64,000 nucleotides of DNA from positions 66,028,420 through 66,092,419 of the forward strand of contig OW388289.1 in assembly GCA_936450465.1 (NCBI GenBank), written 5' to 3'. The stretch comes from Gibbula magus (taxonomy: Eukaryota > Mollusca > Gastropoda > Trochida > Trochidae). Of the stretch, positions 25,801 through 37,800 are shown one piece after another. Positions within the stretch are counted from its first letter, which is position 1, and the number at the start of each line of letters is the position of its first letter. Made by a program: the position numbers and the translations under genes. Below the pieces are notes generated by a model, which saw only the letters and a program-made list of their open reading frames with translations, was not told the DNA's origin and searched no databases.

Positions 25801-28800
25801 TGTCAAATATCTTCAGTGCTTTAGCCTTACTTCAAACACTGTTTATTGTTTCGTCAAGGGAGAAAAGAGGATTTAACCCTTTCACCCCTACACACCTAAA
25901 ATTAATTAAGTCAGACCAATCTAAAGGCAATTTTTTTTTAAAGCATTGTCATAAATATTTGTGTATGAAAGGTATTTTATAAGCTTTTAAGCCAAATTGT
26001 GAAGGCCACAAAAACTTTTTTTTTGCACATACATGTTTAGCCATCATATTAACCCTTAACATGCGGGCGACGGAATTATCCGGGCGGGCTATAAGCGATT
26101 CCTAGGTGTCTGTATACGGATCCCGGATACAAGACTTAGAATAATTCACGGCTGTCTAAGTATACTCTATCACCCATACCGGGTCACGAGTCGATTGTGT
26201 CCGCGACCCGACCCATGAAAATGGCTGTATTTACGCATCGCGACCCGACATGAGAATAAAGCTTTGTTCAGTGTGTGGTCGGAATATCAAGCAAAATTCA
26301 CACCAATTTGCGTGTGCATTGTTGACCTGTAACGCATCGATAATTAGCTTTACAAAAGGCCAATTATGTCTGGCTTAGCCCCCGAAGCATTAATCCGCTT
26401 GAGGCTATTTTCACCCACGTGTTTGTATTGCCTCGGGTTTGCCTCGCCCGAGACTGCTATCTGCCTCGCATCTCGCGAGACGGGGAAAAAAATCGCTAAC
26501 TCGCCTTACTCCCGCACTTCATATCATGTGAGCGAATTGTTTGTTTTCAAAAAAAAATACGGCAAAATAAAGGGGAAACAATGGACTACATTCCCATATA
26601 AAATTAGAAAATCTCAAAAAAATAATAAAGACACAGCAAGCGCCGTGAAAAAGGTCATGTTTACACTTCATAAATTTTGAAACAATCGGCGATTTTCACA
26701 ACTTCTAAAACATTTATCAAGGCTAAAATACTGAATGCATTTTCATAATTTTTATATCACAATAAACCGAAAAGAATAATCTTTTATTCTATATAAAATG
26801 CGCAGATTTATTCACAGAAATAAAGATACAATTTTACCTTTCTGAGAGGCATGTGAAACCAAACGGCACACAAACTAATCAACATATTTTCATCAGTTAT
26901 GGTTCGAGGTTAGCGTTTATTTGAAAAGTCAAACAACATAACCATATTTGGGTTGACATGTGCTTATTTGTCAACTGGTTCGAGATTATGATTTCTTGGA
27001 AAAGTGCGATGAACGACCGTTTGCAATGCCGCATACATGTTGTAAGTATTGACGATTTTATAGGTGGGAATAAAGACAAACTTTACATAGCTATAGAATT
27101 ATAACCAAAGGTCGCATTCTAATAATTTTTATATCATTGTGAAGCTAGACATCTTGTCTTCAATTCCGTATATAAATGGAATTTTTTTCGTTTCGTATTT
27201 ATGATGTTACGAGGCCCGAATAAAAGACAATCTTTCGAAAGTAATAGAATAAAAACGAAAAAACATAGAAAATTCATTCAAAGTTTCGAGTGTGAATTAG
27301 CCATTTGTGTACGGGTTTCGCTACTTGAATTTGTATTGAACGCCCGTATATAGTCCTTATTCGCCATGTAGATGCGGTATATTTTGTAAAAACGATACCG
27401 GAATCGCCGCCTGGAAATTCCGCCAGCAGAGCTAGTTAGTGCCAAAGCCCAAACTACTGCTGCGAGCTGCGAGCCTGTAAATTCCGCCACAGGGGCTAAA
27501 AATGGTAAAATATATATACGCAACGTAAGGGTTAATCAACGACATGGCATCCGTTGGTGGAATACCCCTATGAAATATCCCCAATATGTGGCACATCGAA
27601 GCTAGATATTGAACAAGTATAATACTTACACATCATAGTCATTGTCATTGGAAAATCTCTATAATGAGATCATATGTCACGTTTGTATCTCGCTACGTTT
27701 CCATCTGAGCATGCCCGACAGGGGTCATGTCTTGTGACCTTTCCTGTCGTCTCTCGCTTTCCATAATAACTTCAACCAATCACAGGCCTTATATGAGATC
27801 AAGCTGACAATTTTCTAGCTTTGTTGCTGATTGACTCGAGTGAAAATCATCGCCCCTGCGGAAAAAACGCAGAGAGAAACAAGTGTGACATTCAATCTAA
27901 TTTTAATGAAATTTGGTCAATTTATTAAATTATCCCTTTTAGGAAAAATAATATTGGAATAGTTGGTCAAACGACTATTACAGTTCAATATATATTTTTC
28001 CATGAGATTCCATTGACTCACTATATTGTGTAGTAATTAACGTCAATGTATCAGACAGTAACAATGTACTTGATTTAAATTGATAATGAACCTGGTCAAC
28101 GTCTTGTGTTGCATGAAGCGCACGAAGCCCACTGTAAGCTTTCTGTTGGAATCTGATCGAATACAGGAATATTTGTCATAAACCTATAGTTTTATTAGAG
28201 ATGACATGGCCGCTTAAATGCTTTTGGCCACGTTTTTCAGGCTTTTGGTGAAAGTTTATGTAGAATAGATTTATTCCATTTTCAAAGTTTTCATTGAAAT
28301 GGTTATGGTTTTTTGAATATTAAGTAGAATAGATTTTGCTAAAATAAAAAAAGTTTTTTCTTCAAAATGGTTATGGTGTTTGAATTATAGTAGAATTGAT
28401 TTGAATTATTTAAAAAAATATTTTTCAGCAATTGTTTTCTATATTAAATTTGAATATTTGGTCGATGGTGTATTTAACAAAGAAATTAATGTTCTTAAGT
28501 AGGCAGAAACATACAATTTTGAGTTGGTTCATTTTCTTGATACTTCTGATCAAAATCACACTTCCTGACTATTTCCCAGAATGCTGCCTGATGATCACTT
28601 CACAAAATATAAACATCCTATAAACCCGCATTTGTGAATATATATACTTATATGCACCTTCTGTTTATGTTCAATATTTCCTGTCTTTTATTTGGGTACA
28701 CACACTACTACAGATTTCGGGAAAATTTTGTAATCATCAAAGTATGACATGCCGGATTTCAGGTTCCGAAGGAAGTTGCTAAAAATGCCTCCGAATCCGG

Positions 28801-31800
28801 CCCCAATTCGCCTGGTCCGTTTCAGGGTCACCCAGATTTGGAAAGTGATCCTTTGTCATTGGTATGAACCTGAGCTGCTGAGCCTACTCCATCCCATAAT
28901 TCTGTTCTCGCATGCTTCGTGGATACTTCTCCCGTCTTTCGTTCTCCCCTCTTCAGTTTAATCATGAAAAAACATGTTTCACCATTTTGTTGTCATTGAT
29001 TCTGATCGAGCCTTCTTGTTAAAGTTATGTCTGGCAAAAAAACAAAAGGTTTTATACTTCTTTTGCAAATGGAATATTTTGGTTATAATCGTAAAAATAA
29101 TTTTTGAAAAGATGAATTAATTTAGTTGATCGAATGTATTTGTTTGCTTGCTTTGATGTATATCATATATTCGAAAAATGCTTGCTATCGAAATGCTTTT
29201 TTAATGCAATCATTAAACCATCAGAAATAAACGATTTCATTTGGATGATTTCCCCCAAAATAGCTGTCAGACCCACTTATAATTCCATGTTTTTGTCCCA
29301 TTACTGGAAAGTTCTCTCCCCATAACCCTTGTAACCCAATGCACCTAGTTGTAATAATGGATTTAGATGGGACTGCACACTTATAATTACATCCCTGTAT
29401 ACTGATCATAGGCACTTCAGTAGTTGTTAATTCTCCCTTCATACTCACAGAAATCTCCTTAATCACTTTAATTACAATTTTTGAATCCCAAAACTAACAT
29501 ATCATAATAACAATACCAATTATTTAAATTCTTTTAATCCAAAAGTAAACTATTTTGAATCCATAGAATCCTACAACTATTTGATTCTGAATCCCAAAAC
29601 TAGTCAACTGTGAATTGAGAGTTGTTTTGTTAACAAAATAGCTTCATCAGAATTTACAAAGCTCTTTAGCATCTATAAAATGACAATGTTAGTTCTTTTA
29701 AATCTACCAACAATTTCTTCTGTGTTTATAGAATTCAAAATTCCTTTGAGTCTTTAGAACCCCTGAACTAGTCCTTCCAAATCCTTAGAATCCCCCGTTA
29801 CATCTGAATCCTTTGAGCCCTCATCTATATCCTGAGAATCCCAAATCGTAGAATAGATTAGACAGTTTCCCATCCTGTCCTTTCTCCATGGGGTGATGTG
29901 GTTGTTGTCGGTTCTTGCTCCTCAAGAATCATGTTGTCGTTGTCGTGATGGAAATGTTGTCTTCTCATCCTGGAGTTGTCTCTACATTGGCATGAGATTA
30001 ACGAACTGTTGATGTATTGTAACGTTGTTGTCTGGCCATAAGTTGTCATATTCTGGTAGGTATATATATATACATGGGCATGTTGTTAACAAATGTTTTA
30101 ACAGCATTATGTACTAATTTTTGTTTCTTTTTCCCATTTTCTTCATCCACTTTTGTTATTTTGTTACCAAAACTCAAGTCTCCTGCTGTTTGTCCCATCT
30201 TCAGTTATAAGAATCCTTGTCTGTTAACATATCCTTGGTCAGCAAGTGTTTTGGCCCCCACGATTTAATGTTTTACCTTGAGAGTATTTTGCATTTTCTG
30301 AATCCTCTCAACTTACTCTTACAAATGTGATGAAGACTTTCGTTATGAATAGAATTCTAATATAGTCTTATAAAAGTTTTAAGCTTGCTACTAGAACAAA
30401 TATATGTGATTATCACCCAGGCAACAAGAGAATTGAATTATGGAATAACAAAAGTTGGAAGAGATTTGCATGATTATTGACATGAAAGAGACTTCACAAA
30501 TAGCTCAGTTTCACTCAGCTGAGATGACTGACTGCAGTCATAGCTTGTGCTGTTATATAATTCCTGCAATACCTCGGGTGACGGCGCAGCTTGCTAGAGG
30601 ATGCAGCTCTCGATGCAGTTCTCATGCAGCTTGCACATGCAGCCTCTCTGGTGTTGGTTTATCTGCTTCTCATGCACACAATCTCTTTCAGTTCAGTGTA
30701 TTCTTTATTATTGTTGTTATGCCATATTCTGTATGTTTGTGTTTTATTCATTAAACACTTGAAATATTTCACTTTAATTTCTTGATTTAAAAATAAATTT
30801 ATAAATGTAATTTGTCATTATTGATGATTAGATGAATGATGTTGATGATGATGTCGACAACAATGACGACAATGTTGATGATGATGATGATGATGATGAT
30901 GGATATTTGTAAACTGTAAATGTCCACCCACTTAGTAGTAAACCATAGCCGATATAATGCATCGACTAATGCTAAAATAGAGAGAGATTTGAAAATATTG
31001 GGCCACGACGTGCACAATGCTCAATACTTACCATCCCGATAGAGCTTTCTTCCTGAGAGATCAGCTCATCTCTTCACAAACTAGCTCAGCACTGAGGTAA
31101 CTGTTGTCTCATCATTGAACATCAAAATCTAAGGTGAGTGAGTTACGATCAACTTTGTGAAAGGAGACCAAGAATCTCACCTCATCATTGCAGGGTAATT
31201 CCATAGGAGTGCTGGACATCTTTGGATTTGAAGACTTTGGCAAGAACAGCTTTGAACAGTTCTGTATCAACTTTGCAAATGAACACCTCCAGTACTACTT
31301 CAACCAGCATATATTCAAGTTTGAACAGGTGCGTGCGTTCATGTTAGATAGTATTGTGTTCCTGTAGTATTGTTATTCATACATATGAATACTAAATATA
31401 CTCAATGCATGATCAACTGGACTGATCCCAGAGGGGGGCGGGATAGCGCAGTGGTTAGCGAGTTCGGCTTTCGGATCAAGAGGTCCGGAGTTCGAATCCC
31501 GCCAGGGGCACGGCAACTTTGTCTGCAGTAGAGAACTGTTCTACACGCAGTAAGGTTTGGGTGCAATGCTACACTGAATTTCAGCTTAGTGCCACCCATG
31601 GTTCGCTAGTTCCAGCCGATGCTCGCAGGTTTCACCGCAATGCATAGCCACATGGCGTTGCGGGCTTTCTCCCTGCCGTAATACTAGCAGCCGCGATATA
31701 AGTGAAATAATCTTGAAAGCGGCGTTAAATCCCAACTCACCTCACCTCACCTGATCCCAGAGAAAGATAACTTGTGTTAGTTCTCCTTTCTGAAGTCATC

Positions 31801-34800
31801 ATTGTGGTATTGATCCACAATCTTATCTGTAGATACTTTTCAGTATGATTCCACAGTTTAGACATGGTAGCAGGTTTTGCTGAAATGAATATTTGCAACA
31901 ATGCTTCAGCCTTTTCCCATACAATATTATTGTTATGAAACCTGCTATTGTTTATATCCTTATAACATTGAAGTGAGCGAGTGTTCAAGTTCATCCTGGG
32001 AAGATTCGACTTAGGCCTAAAAAATTTAAAAAAATGTTTCTGGTCTTTACAGGCTGACAAAAATGATGCGATGACACGATTTATTTTTTTTAATTTACGA
32101 CATTTTTTTGGGGGGGGAATGAAGAGATAAACAAACAAAATTTATACAATTATTTATATAAATAAAGCTCAACCCTCTTAAATATGTGGAAACCAGAAAC
32201 AAATTCTTTTGTTTTGGGGCCTTAATGAACGTGGTGCTTGACTCTGTACACATGATAAGAACTACAGTACACACTTGCAGGAGGAGTATCAGCGCGAGGG
32301 CATCCAGTGGAAGAACATCGAGTTCATCGACAACACGGCCTGTCTGGAGCTCTTCAGCAAGAAGCCCAAGGGTCTCTTCTGGCTCATGGACGAGGAGTGC
32401 AAGTGAGTGCTTGGAGTATAGCTCTCTTTTATAGTAACACGTGAAGAAAGGGGATAGGAGTTACATCCCGAGCTACCACATTCTCTCCTTACAGGTCTTG
32501 TCTTCCCACATAACCTCTGTCATATTTTGTCTCCATGTTGATGTGATCGATAGAGGATCCTAATATTTTGCAATCAAAATTGTTCTCCACGAGAGAGTAT
32601 ATTAAGGTTGATGTAACAGGTTATGTTGGAAAATATGACTTGGCAAGTGATTGAAAGGACCACAGAATATGATGGAATTATCCAAATGTTATCCTCCACA
32701 TTGTAATGATGTTCTTGTTCTTTATTGTTGAACCTTATGTTAAAATATCTTACCTTGAATGTTGCTCCTGTGCTAGGTATCATTTGCAGTGAATACTCTA
32801 CTTTAATGAATCATAGTATTACATAGTGTAAACATTGTTTTAACTAAACATATACACACTTCATATGTGCAAGTGTTTCCTTGTCAGTTTTCCTGGTGCA
32901 ACGAACGACACCCTGCTGTCCAAGTGCACGCACCAACACAAGAACAACCCCTACTACCACGTGCCCCAGCTCAGGGAGGGTGCCTTCGTCATCGTGCACT
33001 ACGCCGGCAAGGTCAAATACGGCATCACGGTCAGTCTCTTATCTATTTGTTCTGTCTGAAATATTTTTATTTTCTTCTTCGAGGAATATTTATAAATAAT
33101 TGCTTTCAGTTATTCAGCGGACGTGATAGTCGAACTCAATTATAAAACCACTGTGTCAGTCTAATAGTATTGTCTTCTGTCATTATTTTTCTCACAGCTG
33201 ACAACTGGTAAAAGTCATTTATTCAATTATTCACTACTCAGGTATTACCAGTCTAGTCTAACTAGTCAGTAATCTCACACATCCACATTCTTACATGATA
33301 AACATTTGATGGAAACAACGAGGAAGATGCACTTTTTCTTTACAAACTGACACTCTTGTACTTCCTTTGACTACTGAGTGACAAGGTGAAGCCCCAACTA
33401 CCTGAGTACATTATCAGCAAGGTGTAGGTAATGTTGATGTGGTTTCAAACATGCCCCTGTGAACCCTGCTGCTTTGGTTGGTTGTGCATCTGCTGTGTTG
33501 TACAGCAACAAAGATATTTATCTGGTTGATAGGGGTTTAGTGAAATGATAATGTCATTGTTCATAACAAGAAAGGTTGGATTGTGATGATTGTAAAATCA
33601 ATTTCAGTGATATGAAAGCTTTTGATCCAATGATGATAACTCCTTGATTTAAATATTTCACTTGAGTTGAGGATTTTCAAGAAAAAAAAATTCTAGTGGG
33701 GAGTCAAGGATTATTCCTGGTTGCTAAGTAGTGATTCCTGTAAAGTGTCCACTAAGAATGGTTTGGCATTAATGAATCCAGGAATGATCAATGAAGTGCA
33801 ATGAACAGGCAAGATCCAAACTCTTATCATATTAGCCTTTCCATTATCACTTAAGTTGCTCAATAGAAGTAAGTTTGCCATATATCGTCAAGTTAGAATA
33901 ATATTGTTAATGTTTCCGATTACAGGACTTCAGAGAGAAGAATGCAGACTTGATCCGAACAGACATCGTCGGTGTTCTCAAGAAGAGTAGCCAATCGTTT
34001 GTGAGGGAGCTTGTAGGGATCGATCCAGTGGCCGTACTCAGGTGGTCCATTGTACGAGCATTTTTCCGCTGTTACCACGCGTTCTGTAGAGCCGGGGAAC
34101 GGTTCAGGAAGAACGGAGGTATGTACGTCAGAAGATTAGGGGGCAAAAGTAAGCTAAATGTTACTCTTGATGTCTTGGTAATTACCATGTTCAGCTAAAT
34201 AAGTAAAGATACAAGTTATTGCAAAATTAAAAATATTTACAAGTTGACATGACCAAAGACAGTCATAACTAATCTGACATTGTAATAGAATATAAAACTT
34301 CTGCAAAGTTTGGTACAATTAATATAATTTGAAAAAAATACAAACTTGTACACATACTCAGTGTAAGAATTCACTGTCCTTCACTTAGTGAGTAATCATT
34401 GCAAATAAGTATTTTAAAGTAACTTTTAAACAGCAATCTATGATCACAACAAGGTCGCACAATGGGAGGCTTGTAATGTAACTTGCTAGCTAGAAAACCT
34501 TTCACCTTCAAAAAGTTTAGAAATTGCAAATGTATTCTGACAATGTTTACAGGTCCAGAGAAGAAGAAACTAAAGAAGAGATTGTCGGACTCACAACTGG
34601 AGACACAAATAGGGGAGAACCTTCTGAGGTGAGTGTACAGCTGGGTATAGAAGCCTGACAACTGTTATCTATATATCTTACACAGCCATCAGTACCTCCC
34701 TACATCTCATCATCGGTACAATGCCTCTACTCTATCCTAATAGTAGCTAGAACCTCATCCAGAGCACAGCACTCTTTCTACACTCAATTCAATAATAGGG

Positions 34801-37800
34801 AAGAGATTCAGCCTTTCTGTTGACAGGTACCAAATCTATATGGTTTGTACCTTGTGAAACACATACCACTATGGAATCAGAATTTTCTTTAGACGTCTCA
34901 TTTCCCATCCCTGAATTATCCCTGAAATAAATGTTGTTACAAGGATAACACAAACTCATTTTAAAACTAAAGTATTTGTTGGTTTCTTCATTTCCTTTTT
35001 TATTGTCACACCTCTGATTATGATAATCCTTTGTTTTTATGAGCTACCATAAATATTTTTTGGATATATCAATTTGCTTATTTTGCATCAAAGTTTGATG
35101 ATGTACACCTTACGTATACACTGTTCACAGTTTTTATTGACTCCAGCAAGATATACCATTGCTCTTCTTATTCTATCTCTGTCTTGTAATCATTAGTGCA
35201 CCCAGCACTGATATAGCATCGCACATATATACTTTGTTGGTATATTTATATATTATCTGCATATGCAATCCAGAAAATATTCAAGAATATAAACTTACGC
35301 ATCGATGCCATTCTTGGTAATCTCCAGAGGTAGACTAGCTTGCATAAAACTTACGCTCAATGCTGGACCGAAAGAGAGTGAGAAAAGGTATTACCCTCCC
35401 TTGGTGTATAACGTGATTACTTTTCTAAGGTCAGCAAACTAATGAAACCCTGGAGATTGTTGAGGATTCATAAACAGGATATTTAGAGTTTGTTTCTCGT
35501 TTTCTATGTTTATGTAGTCTGTTCATCGGCATGCACTTGTGTTCTGTCTGTAGCCATCTATATGTCCATTTCATGCTCTCATCCCTTAGATTATGTGGAC
35601 TCTCCCGGAATGAGCTGATGGAAGGATCCATTATTAAGAAAAAAGGGGAAGAGGGGTAGGATTAGCTATAATACTGTAGTCTAGCTATAATCCTATACTC
35701 ATCACTGAGAATGGTTTCTTTCATTACCATATCATCCTTTAATCATCCGTTAAATATATATACATCTTTGTTCCAGAGTAGATGATTTCATGATTATTTC
35801 AAAAGAAAATGCATGATGAAAATAAAATTGGAAATTAATTTTGAAAATATCAATGATGGTGCATGACGAAAATAAGATTTAAGAAATAAGGTAAACAAAA
35901 GAAATTAGAATTTCACTATCATTCTGCATGAATAAGTTTGAAGTGTAAATTGATTTTTTTTAAACATCTCGAGTTGAAATTTGCTTTTGAAAGAGGACTA
36001 TTTTTATTTTAAAGATTTTACCATGTGGCGCACACAATGAGAGTGTTACATAGGATACAGTAAGTTGGGACAGTTGACACTCGGGAGCTTGCCAGTGATG
36101 TGCATTAACTCAGCATTGATTCTTGGCTTGTGTTGTTCTTGTAAAATGACTAATAATCGTCATAGAACATCAGGGTTCGAAGTTAGCACGAGTTCACTCG
36201 GTCATGGCTACACAGATGCTAAGCTACTCCAGAGAAATACTGAAATTGTTTAGATTTGATACAGTTCTAGATATATTTGACTATCTGCAATGAGTTTTAG
36301 CTAATTTTGCTGAAATGCGCTATTGAGGTTAAGGTTAATTCCGACTTCTTGTGTAGATGTTTTAAATGACAATAAATCAACAGCTATGACTACTGACAGA
36401 TGTTTAGAAATGCATGCATGCATTGCAGTTTTAACAGTGAAGGAAATAAATATAAAATCTAGAGGAATGGAAAGTAATAAGAAACTCAAATTTTGTTGTG
36501 CTTTTTAATTTTTAATTTAATTACCGGTAATTGTTTATTGATTTAAATTCAATTAAGGATTAAGTAATCATTTAGGTTTTGAGTGATAACTTCTCTTGGA
36601 GAACTTATTATAGACATTCCATAGCAATCAGTAAATATGTTTTCACAACTTTGATTAATTTCAAAACTGAAATATTCCAGTTGTAGTAGTTGTAGTTGGA
36701 TGATTTTGGTTGACAGGTTTATCCATGTAGGCTACCTTGGCACATGTGAATTCACCAAACAGGATTTCTTAGAATAAGGAGGTTAAATGATATCTGTAAA
36801 GACATCTTGTCAAGCTCCTGAAGTGTTCTCGAGTGAGAAGTATGCCGTTAACTTTGAGTTTTCCAGCATGAACTCATTCATGTAACTAGGTGTCTCATAA
36901 CCAAACTCATCTTCAAAACAGCATGCTTTCAAATACATACATTACTCGCTATATTATCATGCATGAGCAAACAAAATAAAAAAAATCCAAAAAATCCTAA
37001 ATCTTGGAAAATTTCATCTTTTTTCATCAAAACTTTGTTATATTCGAGAAAAATTAAGTTAGGCATTAAAATCTCAATTTAATTTTTGCCTGCGCCATGA
37101 GTAAGAACTGCAGTACAGGGGGATGGTGCAGTGGTTAGCTAGTGGTTTAACTAAGATTTTTTCAAAAAAATCCTAAATCTTGGGAAGTTTAATCTTTTTT
37201 CATCAAAACTTGTTTATATCCGAGAAAAATTAAGTTAGGCATTAAAAATCTCAATTTAATTTTTGCCTGCGCCGTGAGTAAGAACTGCAGTACAGGGGGA
37301 TGGTGCAGTGGTTAGCTAGTGGTTTAACTAAGATTTTTTCAAAAAAATCCTAAATCTTGGGAAGTTTAATCTTTTTTCATCAAAACTTGTTTATATCCGA
37401 GAAAAATTAAGTTAGGCATTAAAAAACTCAATTTAATTTTTGCCTGCGCCGTGAGTAAGAACTGCAGTACAGGGGGATGGTGCAGTGGTTAGCTTCTTGA
37501 TGAAAAGTACCAGTGTTTGAATCCTAGGAAAGACTAGAGCTGTAGAAAACTCTTCTCTTTTTGATGTTTTCGTGCAATGCTACTTGGAAATTCAGTGTTT
37601 CATTGCCATTTGGTTGATAGTATTTGTTCCAACTTGCAGGTTTCACTGCGATGTGTTGCCACATTGATGTTTGCAGGCTTTTCCCAATAAGAAAGTGAAC
37701 ATGTGAACTGTTGGAATTTGAATTTCACAGATTTCTGTGATCATTATAGTCTCCAGCAACGATCTGTCACATGGAAATGAAGTCAAACTTCTTCCATGTT

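Larger units (their letters stand above)
25471..31193. other. Intron 7 (5.7 kb)
   Basis: It holds the inverted piggyBac-like copy C (26053-27531), a promoter-like stretch (27760-27810), a degenerate array of agaatcc-type words (about 29460-29850) and a GAT microsatellite (30841-30901). The segment 28690-28970 has less AT than its neighbours and an ORF at 28749-28961, but no splice context or homology that I recognise. Confidence 0.8.

Noticed and set aside
28749..28961. [22 protein letters not shown] in intron 7
   Set aside because: A GC-richer local patch, but no usable splice phase with exons 7 and 8 and no recognised motif.
31402..31599. Minus-strand ORF containing [12 protein letters not shown] and similar ORFs at 56299-56597 and 62074-62382
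   Set aside because: They are translations of the tRNA-like head of the SINEs; the same peptides appear wherever the repeat occurs.
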